From Bacteroidia bacterium (GTDB lineage Bacteria > Bacteroidota > Bacteroidia > Flavobacteriales > Flavobacteriaceae), in the NCBI GenBank assembly GCA_030431085.1, contig JAUIJW010000124.1, forward strand, positions 1-7,103: DNA of 7,103 nt, read 5' to 3'. This document shows, piece by piece, positions 1 to 6,900 of the stretch; position 1 is the stretch's first letter; each line of letters starts with the position of its first letter. The notes under the pieces are model-generated. The model was not told where the DNA came from, ran no database searches, and worked only from the letters and a program-made list of their open reading frames with translations. Both the position numbers and the translations under genes were made by a program.

Positions 1-169
1 TTTTACATTAGAATTTTTATTTTGAATGATGATATCTGCAGATGATATCTGCAACAGAAATAGAATCATTTTTGATGACGCCAAACAATAACTGTCGACT
101 TTCTTGAGCTTTACTATGACAACAAACTGATATAAATAATAGAATGTAACCTATTTTTTTCAACAACAT
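1..169 (-). pseudogene. Secreted protein with probable carboxypeptidase-regulatory-like domain, N-terminal part, frameshifted
   Basis: An ATG at 169-167 (minus strand) opens a 50-codon frame ending at TAA 19-17. It starts with a clear export signal: MLLKK, a hydrophobic core (IGYILLFISV), then HSKAQ with probable signal peptidase I cleavage near residue 21-22, a common Bacteroidota pattern. The mature part begins ESRQLLFGVIKNDSISVADI, resembling the first strand of the carboxypeptidase-regulatory-like (CpD_reg) beta-sandwich found in many flavobacterial exported proteins. The frame then meets a 13-bp tandem duplication (28-53) and turns into ICRYHHSK-stop. If one copy is removed the frame reads SVADIIIQNKNSNVK and stays open to the window edge, which suits the family ('...I.I.NK.SN...T..'). 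The signal peptide and frame arithmetic are seen directly; the domain name is from memory of the family and less certain. The rest of the gene lies left of the window. It could instead be a genuine 50-residue secreted peptide, or a sequencing artefact. Confidence 0.6.
28..53. repeat. Perfect 13-bp tandem duplication (two copies)
   Basis: GATGATATCTGCA occurs at 28-40 and again, identically, at 41-53, with no spacer. Because 13 is not a multiple of 3, the extra copy shifts the reading frame of the leftward secreted-protein gene that it lies in. The junction creates a perfect 10-bp palindrome ATCTGCAGAT (34-43) and a 7-bp inverted repeat TGCAGAT/ATCTGCA (37-43 and 47-53) with a 3-bp spacer. Flanking bases differ between the copies, so the repeat unit is exactly 13 bp. 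Confidence 0.9.
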
Positions 170-197
170 TAGATCAATTGTTTTTCAAATGCTATGT

Positions 198-205
198 CAA
201 ATATA
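198..205 (-). promoter_or_regulatory. Candidate Bacteroidota -7 element for the leftward secreted-protein gene
   Basis: The minus strand reads TATATTTG, an exact match to the TAnnTTTG -7 consensus of Bacteroidota sigma-A promoters. It lies 28 bp upstream of the ATG at 169, which would leave a short leader. I found no convincing TTG-type -33 element at the usual 17-23 bp spacing, and in AT-rich DNA this motif can arise by chance. Confidence 0.35.
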
Positions 206-214
206 AGGTTTCTG

Positions 215-222
215 TATTTTTG
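215..222 (+). promoter_or_regulatory. Candidate Bacteroidota -7 element for pepE
   Basis: The plus strand reads TATTTTTG, an exact TAnnTTTG match, 16 bp before the preferred pepE start at 239. Transcription from here would begin downstream of the alternative ATG at 194, which supports the shorter PepE. A clear -33 TTG at the expected distance is not visible. It sits only 9 bp from the opposing -7 candidate, so the two promoters would overlap. Confidence 0.35.
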
Positions 223-238
223 TTTTAAATACGAACTG

Positions 239-934
239 ATGAAACGACTTATTATAGCCAGCACGTCCACCGTTCATGGTAGTGGATACTTAGAATACTT
301 AATGCCAGAATTAGAAGTTTTTTTTGAAAAGGTGCAAGAGATTCTTTTTATACCTTATGCCAGGCCTGGCGGTATTTCGTATGACGATTATACCCATATA
401 GCAGCACGGGCCTTTAAAAAAATTAATAAACGCATTAAAGGACTTCATACCTATGACAATAAACCTCAAGCGGTAGCTAATGCAAAAGCGATTTTTGTAG
501 GAGGTGGTAATACTTTTGTTTTGGTAGACACTTTGTACAAGTTAGACCTTATAAACGTTTTAAGGCAATCTGTAATACGAGGTGCTTTATATCTGGGCAC
601 AAGTGCAGGTAGTAATATTACGGGAGTGAGTATGAAAACCACTAATGATATGCCAATTGTGCAACCGAAAAGTTTTAAAACCTTAGAGTTAATACCTTTT
701 AATATAAATCCACATTATCTCGATCCAGATCCAGATTCAACCCATAAAGGAGAAACTAGAGCCACAAGGATAAAAGAGTTTCATACTTATAATACTACCC
801 CTGTCATTGGATTGCGAGAAGGAAGTTGGTTAGAAGTAATAGATGAAACCATTCTTTTAAAAGGGACATTAACAGCAAGATATTTTACCAAGGGTAATGA
901 GGCTATAGAATTAGCTCCCAAACACAAATTTTAA
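239..934 (+). CDS. pepE: Dipeptidase E (aspartyl dipeptidase, peptidase family S51)
   Basis: This is a cytoplasmic serine peptidase of family S51 (class I glutamine-amidotransferase-like fold) that hydrolyses dipeptides with N-terminal aspartate, releasing Asp for reuse. From the ATG at 239 the protein has 231 residues, against about 229 for the E. coli enzyme. Diagnostic blocks are VGGGNTF (87-93), LGTSAGSN (119-126) with the nucleophile Ser122 in its elbow, TTNDMPIV (134-141) with Asp137, INPHY (156-160) with His159, and HKGETR (169-174). These line up with the known Ser-Asp-His triad at a constant offset of two. An in-frame ATG at 194 would add 15 residues (MSNIRFLYF...) not found in the family and overlapping the promoter motif, so I reject it. 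The aldo/keto reductase gene follows after 19 bp in the same direction, suggesting co-transcription. No clear Shine-Dalgarno sequence is present, as is usual in this phylum. Function is confident; the physiological substrate range is inferred. Confidence 0.93.
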   Translation: MKRLIIASTSTVHGSGYLEYLMPELEVFFEKVQEILFIPYARPGGISYDDYTHIAARAFKKINKRIKGLHTYDNKPQAVANAKAIFVGGGNTFVLVDTLYKLDLINVLRQSVIRGALYLGTSAGSNITGVSMKTTNDMPIVQPKSFKTLELIPFNINPHYLDPDPDSTHKGETRATRIKEFHTYNTTPVIGLREGSWLEVIDETILLKGTLTARYFTKGNEAIELAPKHKF

Positions 935-953
935 TAAATTATAAAACAACATT

Positions 954-1859
954 ATGATAAAAAAAGTAAAGCTTAACGATACTTTAGAGATCTCTAAAAT
1001 AGTTCATGGTCATTGGCGGTTGGCGGATTGGGCATTAAGCGCTAACGAATTACAAGTGTTAATAAATCAGGTATTAGATCTTGGAATTACCACGTTTGAT
1101 CACGCTGATATTTATGGTAATTACTCTTGTGAAGCTTTATTTGGAAGAATTTTAGAGCGTGATCCCTCATTGAGGAATCGTATAGAATTGGTGACCAAAT
1201 GTGGGATTAAATTAATTTCGGATAAATACCCTGAACGACAGCTTAACCATTACGATAATAGCTACAAACATATCATAGCCTCGGTAGAAAACTCATTGAA
1301 TAATTTTAATACAGATAGGATAGACGTATTGTTGTTACACAGACCCTCGCCTTTTTTTCAGCCCCAAGAAGTGGCCAAGGCATTTGATGATTTGAAACGA
1401 GCAGGTAAGGTATTGCATTTTGGTGTATCAAATTATTTGCCAAGTCAGATTGAGATGTTGAAAAGTTATTTAGATTACCCATTAGTGACTAATCAAATTG
1501 AATTTTCGCCTTATTGCTTAGAACATTTTGATCACGGTACTGTTGATTATTTGTTACAACATAGAATAACACCCATGGCTTGGTCGCCTCTAGCTGGAGG
1601 GAAATTGTTAAAACCAACTGATGAGAAAGGTAGAAGAATAATGGTTGTGCTTAATGAGTTGGCAGACCAATTAGGGGTGAATGATTTAGATATGGTTATT
1701 TATGCATGGATTTTAAAGCACCCATTAAATGCCATTCCAATTTTAGGTACAGGTAAAATTGAGCGTATAAAAAGAGCCGTAGAGGCAATGAATATAGAGA
1801 TGACTCTAGAACAATGGTTTAAATTGTATGTGGCTTCACGTGGAGAAAATGTTCCTTAA
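954..1859 (+). CDS. ydhF: Aldo/keto reductase, YdhF type
   Basis: This is an NADPH-dependent oxidoreductase of the aldo/keto reductase superfamily, a cytoplasmic (beta/alpha)8 barrel reducing carbonyl compounds; the true substrate of the YdhF branch is not known to me. The 301-residue length matches E. coli YdhF (about 298), and similarity runs end to end: GHWRLADW (19-26), TTFDHADIYGNYSCE (46-60), SKCG-like TKCG (81-84), LLLHRPSP (126-133), GKVLHFGVSNY (151-161), TNQIEFSP (179-186), MAWSPLAGG (208-216), LGTGKIERI (264-272) and a C-terminal QWFKLY (287-292). The catalytic tetrad is complete: Asp49, Tyr54, Lys82 and His129. GTGKIER with downstream basic residues fits the 2'-phosphate-binding region. 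The ATG follows an A-rich leader (ATAAAACAACATT) without a Shine-Dalgarno sequence. It lies 19 bp behind pepE, probably in one operon, though no functional link between the two is evident. It ends in VP like YdhF, so the C-terminus is intact. Confidence 0.9.
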   Translation: MIKKVKLNDTLEISKIVHGHWRLADWALSANELQVLINQVLDLGITTFDHADIYGNYSCEALFGRILERDPSLRNRIELVTKCGIKLISDKYPERQLNHYDNSYKHIIASVENSLNNFNTDRIDVLLLHRPSPFFQPQEVAKAFDDLKRAGKVLHFGVSNYLPSQIEMLKSYLDYPLVTNQIEFSPYCLEHFDHGTVDYLLQHRITPMAWSPLAGGKLLKPTDEKGRRIMVVLNELADQLGVNDLDMVIYAWILKHPLNAIPILGTGKIERIKRAVEAMNIEMTLEQWFKLYVASRGENVP

Positions 1860-1908
1860 AATGATAAAATAGCGTGTTACTGTTAAGTAGTAAAAAGTTA
1901 GGTTAGAA
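1860..1908. other. Convergent intergenic gap without recognisable terminator
   Basis: These 49 bp separate the ends of the rightward aldo/keto reductase gene and the leftward globin gene. The best hairpin I can draw is TTACT/AGTAA (1877-1881 with 1889-1893, 7-nt loop), only five weak pairs. It is followed by A rather than T on the plus strand, and on the minus strand the T-run lies before the stem instead of after it. Neither direction therefore shows an intrinsic terminator, and read-through giving antisense overlap is possible. Confidence 0.5.
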
Positions 1909-2289
1909 CTATGTTTTGGGCAGTATTTTTAATTGCATAACTGTAGCAATAGAAGTGGCTCTATTTTTGGCAACTTCAGCATTGTTACCTAAAAAAAGTT
2001 CGTCAATGGTTTGATGAAAATGATTGAGCCAAACCTTAAAATGATTTTGATTGAACGGCATCTCTTCATTAAGTTTGATATGAGGTTGCATCGCATTTTT
2101 TTGATAGGTACCACTATAAAAAATAATATTATCCCAAAAATCGACTAACACTTGAAGATGGTGCTCTAGTGTTTTAGGGTCGTTGAACTTATGGAAAAAG
2201 TGCTGAACATCTTTATCAACCATTAATTTTTTATAAAATTGACTGACTAATAGATATAAATCGTCTCTGTTGGTAATATCTTTTTTCAT
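1909..2289 (-). CDS. Group III truncated haemoglobin (TrHb3, Ctb-like)
   Basis: This is a small haem-binding globin of the 2-over-2 fold, group III (P), whose characterised relative is Campylobacter jejuni Ctb; the group is linked to O2 and NO handling. The 126-residue length is typical. Key positions align with Ctb: Tyr19 (B10) in QFYKKL, His44 (E7) in EHHLQVLVDFW with the conserved FW at 51-52, His70 in QPHIKL as the proximal haem ligand (F8), and Trp87 (G8) in VWLNHF. The DELFLGNNAEVAKNRA stretch (96-111) matches the group's helix H region. There is no signal peptide, so it should be cytoplasmic. The start codon follows the cdd stop directly (TAG then ATG, no intervening base), which indicates translational coupling and makes this the last gene of the porU-porV-cdd run. 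The family call is firm; the role (NO detoxification, O2 delivery or redox) is inference. Confidence 0.88.
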   Translation of the reverse strand: MKKDITNRDDLYLLVSQFYKKLMVDKDVQHFFHKFNDPKTLEHHLQVLVDFWDNIIFYSGTYQKNAMQPHIKLNEEMPFNQNHFKVWLNHFHQTIDELFLGNNAEVAKNRATSIATVMQLKILPKT

Positions 2290-2772
2290 CTAAAGTATGG
2301 AGCTGTTAAATGCAAATGGAAGTAAATCTTGAATGGAATGAGCTTTAATTATTGCCCCAGATGCACCAGAAAAATAAATTTCTATATTGTGCTTTTGTTT
2401 GGTTTCATATTCAGAAATTACTTGCCGGCAAGATCCGCAAGGTGCCACAGGTTGATTGGTGTTATTTTGCAATGATGTGCCAGAAATAAAGATTTTTTCA
2501 ATGCTTAACTCTGGGTACTGTGCCGCCGCATGAAAAATAGCTACACGTTCTGCACACAGGCCAGAAGGATAAGCTGCATTTTCTTGATTATTACCTATAA
2601 CAATATTGTCATTAGATAATAGAAGTGCAGCACCAACTTGAAATTTAGAATATGGCGCATAGGCATTTTGTCGAGCATCTTCTGCAGCATCAAAAAGGAG
2701 GCGAATGCTTTTAGGTAGATCTAATCTATTGTTGTAAATATCAAAATTTGAAATAACTTGTTTTGATTTCAT
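2290..2772 (-). CDS. cdd: Cytidine deaminase
   Basis: This enzyme deaminates cytidine and deoxycytidine to uridine and deoxyuridine in pyrimidine salvage, in the cytoplasm. The 160-residue protein is of the short homotetrameric type, with an N-terminal extension of about 20 residues over the minimal form. Visible motifs are AYAPYSKFQVGAAL (37-50), the substrate-binding NNQEN (61-65, Asn62 and Glu64), GLCAER (71-76) with zinc ligand Cys73 and proton-shuttling Glu75, and APCGSCRQ (110-117) with zinc ligands Cys112 and Cys115. All catalytic residues are present. The ATG lies 3 bp after the porV stop, and its own stop abuts the globin start. porV and cdd begin with the same context, AATACATGAAA. 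I recall cdd next to porV in other flavobacterial genomes, so the linkage is probably ancestral rather than a recent insertion, but no direct role in secretion is known to me. Confidence 0.95.
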   Translation of the reverse strand: MKSKQVISNFDIYNNRLDLPKSIRLLFDAAEDARQNAYAPYSKFQVGAALLLSNDNIVIGNNQENAAYPSGLCAERVAIFHAAAQYPELSIEKIFISGTSLQNNTNQPVAPCGSCRQVISEYETKQKHNIEIYFSGASGAIIKAHSIQDLLPFAFNSSIL

Positions 2773-2775
2773 GTA

Positions 2776-3921
2776 TTAAAAATATTCAAACGTCTCTCCC
2801 AAATTAAATGATAAAGAAAATCTCAAAGTGCTCTCTAATGGGTTATTAACATCAGAGGTGTTGATTAAATAAGATAGGTCTAAAGTAGCACTTCTAAATC
2901 TAAATCCAGCACCAACGGTAAAAAATTGTCGGTCTCCTTTATTCGGACTTTCATAAAAATATCCCGCTCTTACAGCAAACACATTATTGTAAAGGTATTC
3001 TCCACTCAAACCCCAAGTCACTTCATCTATTTCTTCGCTAAATCCACCAGGTGCATCATAGAAGGACTGAAACATTCCTTTTGCGAAACTTACATTATCA
3101 TCTTTTCCTTTAATGATTTCACCAGTTGCGTTGTCACGGATCGGCGGAGTTGGTACTAAAAGTTTATTAAATTCTACATTCGCTGTGATGGTGTTGTAAT
3201 TGTCTAAAATAAATTCAAAACCTCCACCCAGTTTTAAATTGGTAGGGATAAAGCTTTCGTTTCCGCCAACAACCATTTGTACTTTCGGCCCCATGTTTGA
3301 AATGTTAAAACCACCTCTCCACCGACCATTGAAGGTGCCATAATTTTTTTCTTCGCCGCGATAGTAACCTGCCAAATCAACGGCAAAGGTATTAACGGTT
3401 TGAATATCTGAGTTGTCTACATTAATGGCTAAATTAGAATGAATATAGCGCAGGACCACGGCCATAGAAAAATAATCGCTAAGTTTTAATGAATAAGAAC
3501 CATCAATAGAAAATTCATTAGGATTTTCTGATCCTAAACTAATACCAGAATCATCTGTTAAATCGATAGAACCCAGTGAAAAATATTTCATACTGGCTCC
3601 CCAAGAACTTCTTTCATTAATTTTATTAGACACAAATAAACTCATTAAACTCACATCATTGGTAAGGTTTCTTAACCATGGCGTGTAGTTGACGCCTATT
3701 TGCCATTCTGAGGGCATGAAGACATACTTGGCAGGATTGTAATGTTGTGAATTAGCATCGGCGTACGTAGCAACACCCATATCTGCCATACCCCCGGCTC
3801 TTGCATCTGGGGCTATTAATAAAAATGGCGCAGCAGTTGTAATAGGATTTGGTTCATCTTGAGCAGATACCTTAAATGTGATCAGTATTAAGGCAAAACA
3901 GATTAAATGTAGATTTTTCAT
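2776..3921 (-). CDS. porV: Type IX secretion system outer membrane protein PorV
   Basis: PorV (also LptO/PG27 in Porphyromonas) is a FadL-like outer-membrane beta-barrel. It binds the C-terminal domain of T9SS cargo as it leaves the SprA translocon and carries it to the PorU sortase complex. The 381-residue protein starts with a signal peptide (MKNLHLICF...ITFKVSAQ, cleavage near residue 20-21). The conserved PorV signature follows: APFLLIAPDARAGGMADMGV (31-50) and ADANSQHYNPAKYVFM (54-69). The rest alternates short amphipathic strands with polar loops, as in a 14-strand barrel, and ends in an aromatic residue (FEYF), typical of outer-membrane proteins. It lies 36 bp downstream of porU and 3 bp upstream of cdd, all in one direction. 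The identification rests on the signature and the porU neighbour; cargo specificity in this organism cannot be read from sequence. Confidence 0.94.
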   Translation of the reverse strand: MKNLHLICFALILITFKVSAQDEPNPITTAAPFLLIAPDARAGGMADMGVATYADANSQHYNPAKYVFMPSEWQIGVNYTPWLRNLTNDVSLMSLFVSNKINERSSWGASMKYFSLGSIDLTDDSGISLGSENPNEFSIDGSYSLKLSDYFSMAVVLRYIHSNLAINVDNSDIQTVNTFAVDLAGYYRGEEKNYGTFNGRWRGGFNISNMGPKVQMVVGGNESFIPTNLKLGGGFEFILDNYNTITANVEFNKLLVPTPPIRDNATGEIIKGKDDNVSFAKGMFQSFYDAPGGFSEEIDEVTWGLSGEYLYNNVFAVRAGYFYESPNKGDRQFFTVGAGFRFRSATLDLSYLINTSDVNNPLESTLRFSLSFNLGETFEYF

Positions 3922-3957
3922 GTATTGAATAACTTTCTTGGCAATTAACTATTTAGT

Positions 3958-6900
3958 TTATTGTAAGATGACTAATTTTTCAATTTTTTCTGCTTTTGTA
4001 TTGCTTAAGCGAGATTGAACCCGAAGTTTATAAATATAAACTCCCTTACCAATTTTATTGCCAAAATCATCAAGACCATTCCAAGAGATATCTCTAGATA
4101 GAAGTCCATCTGATTGCACAGATTGGTTAAGGGTTTTAATTAATTTTCCCGAAATCGTAAAAATTTGAACCTGAACCTCAAGTGGCTCATTGGGTTTATT
4201 GTGATTAAACCAGAATTCGGTATAATTCACAAACGGATTCGGGTAATTCAATACATTACTTAGCACTAAATTGTTATTGTCAACTACAATAAAACTTAAC
4301 GTAGTTTCTGACGGATTATTGTATGTATCCCAAACTTTTATTTTAACAGTATGTAAACCAGGCTCTAAATTTCTCAAGGGATATTTGACTTTCCCTTTCT
4401 TAAAGTTATTTAATTCGGTTTCATAATAGTCGTTTAACATGATTGGGTTGGCTTCATCACCATCTAAGATAGCAATAATATCATGATCTACAGCAGTAAT
4501 AGAAGTATTTATACCAGATTCATCTTGCATAATTGCATATAATATGGGTGATTCATTGGTGTTGCCACCATCAACAAAAGATTCATCATTCATAAATAAT
4601 TCAACTATAGGGCCTTCATTATCCTGTGGTGCAGAGGTGTTAATACCACCAATTATGAGGTCATTGTTATAGCCTCCTTTTTCCATAATTTGATTATCAC
4701 TATAAAAGCTAACTTTAGCATTGCCATAGGCAATTCGAATATCTTTAGGAACGATAAATTCAAAGTTAAACAACCCGTTTTCAACACTAGATTTACCACT
4801 AAAAATTTTACTTTCGACGGCTTTAAAGGTCATTTTTCTACCAAAATTATCATTATCTAAAGTTGTTTTGTCGAGCGCCTTGTCGTAAATGGTAGTAAAT
4901 AAAGTACCATTGTAATGGTTAAGAATTTGATCATTTTCATCTGTAACCATGCCTTCTATTCTAATTTTAGAAAGTGCTTTTAAGGTGTCTTTTGATTGGC
5001 TAATATCTATACCATTTAATTTACTGATTTTAACGTTGGGTTGGGCTATGGCCAGTGACATGGCTGGGTCGCCCAGATTTTGAATGAACAAACGTTGAAC
5101 AGTAGAAAATTGGTGTTTGGTATACATCAAAGCTTCAGAAATGGTAAAGCCGTTGTTTTCAAAGTCGAGCAAGTTTCTTATTAACGCTTGATTAAACGAT
5201 TGCCCCACATTGATGAATATTTCTCTAGTGGTTGTTATCATATTCGAAGCACCACCATTGGCGTTTAAAAAGGTGTACTCTCCAGCAGTGGGCTGTAAAG
5301 GATTATCGAATTTTGTAAAATCGCAAGTTACCGTAACAAACAAGGGCAGTGCGTTGGGGTTGAACCAGTTTTGAATTTCGGGAACCTCTAAAATACGCTC
5401 ATTAGCCCAACCGTTTATACCGCCATGCCCGAAATAATCAACTAATAAAGTACCTGTTTCTACCGCATTAGAAATAGCCTCGTTAACCGAAGGATACCTT
5501 TCGCCTCCAGCAGTACTTTCTTGCTGGTAGGCATCGGCATATATTTTTTTGATGTTAAATGAAGGTTTTTTATCTGCAATCTCTTTAGTTAGATTATCTA
5601 AGGCTTGTTGTAAAATATATTCAGTAGGGTGGTCTGGGTCATCAGCGACAAAGGTGAGGAGATTTCTCCAGTGTCCGAAAGATTTTTTATGGTAATAATT
5701 AAGGGTTTTGGCAATGGTAGCACTAGCTTCTAGAGCACTGGTTACAGTATATCTACCCGTGGCAACATCTTGTAAGTCGTTGTATTTTAATTCACCCTCA
5801 CTGGCATCCATCATACCAAAATAATCATCTGTTACGTAAGAGGTAGTTAAATTAAAACTCTCAAAAGATTGAAAAGCAGGAACTATATTGTTATTGTTAG
5901 TGATACGATCTTTAAAATCGAATGAAGCATCACCAAAGAGGCAAACAAATTTTATTTTGGTTTTAGAATTATAATAGAGCATTCTTATAAAATCTCTTAT
6001 GGCTGTAAGATCTGGTGAACCAGAAGCAAATTCGTTGTAAATTTTATCTAAGGTAACAACCTTAGCATTAAGATTGTTTTGATTGCGATGATATTGGGCA
6101 AGCTTTTCGGCTTCATGAGATAAATAATCTCGAGTCACAATTAAATAGTCAATATTTTGTAATCCATGTAAATTTTGATTGGTAACACTAGAACGATCTA
6201 AGATTTCGGGTGTATAAGTATCAGATTTAGAGATGGCAACAAATTTGTTGTTTGGATTACCATAACGCTTGAAAACGAAATCACTCGACCCGATGTTGCT
6301 GAGAATGACAGGGTTTAAAGGGTTGGAAATATCCCAAACTTGATCAATTTCATCGGCCTGATTTATTTGAAATTCGTAAATCAAATTTGGTTGAGCAGCT
6401 TGGGTATTGGTAAAAGTAAACTGTTTATTAGAAGCGACTAGGTTTTTTGTCCCTATAATTTCAATATAATCAAGATAAGCTCTAGCGCTGGGATTACTAC
6501 CATTATCGAAATTTAGATTTAAATTAATTTTATCGCTGCTTAATAGGGTATTTGCAGTATTTTCTTTAACAGACGCTAAATTGTAACTATAGGACGAAAG
6601 CGCGTTGAAATTAAGATCGAACAATGGTTGATTATTGAGTTGGACACTCATTTTGGTTGTGGTAGAAGATATGGCAGCAGCTCTTATTTTAACATATACG
6701 GGGTGCGTATTACTATAGTGTTCGAATGGAAAAGTAAAAAAATACTCATTTTGATAACTAAAATCTTCTCCTAGCCATTGTTGACCATGAGAGAATAAAT
6801 TAAGGTTGTCTTTTTCATAAACTACAAAATCTTGATAGGTAGTAATGATATTTGAAGCCTCTTGATTGATGACTGTTTGGGTTGAAATTCTTTTACCTGG

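Noticed and set aside
28..53. Start of a CRISPR array
   Set aside because: There are only two copies, directly adjacent with no spacer, and the unit is far too short.
118..127. Lipoprotein cleavage site at the SVCC of the leftward secreted protein
   Set aside because: The residues before the cysteines (ISV) do not fit a lipobox well, whereas HSKAQ just after fits ordinary signal peptidase I cleavage.
1877..1893. Hairpin TTACT/AGTAA as an intrinsic terminator
   Set aside because: It has only five AT-rich pairs, and no T-run follows the stem in either transcription direction.
1896..1910. AGTT/AACT inverted repeat near the globin stop
   Set aside because: A four-base stem is expected by chance in this AT-rich DNA.
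2764..2775. Shared AATACATGAAA at the cdd and porV starts as a regulatory element
   Set aside because: The match is short, includes the start codon and a common second codon, and lies in AT-rich leader sequence; it is more likely chance than a conserved signal.
2926..3159. Plus-strand open frame of 77 codons inside porV
   Set aside because: It is fully antisense to the conserved porV gene, has no recognisable domain, and has a composition consistent with a shadow frame.
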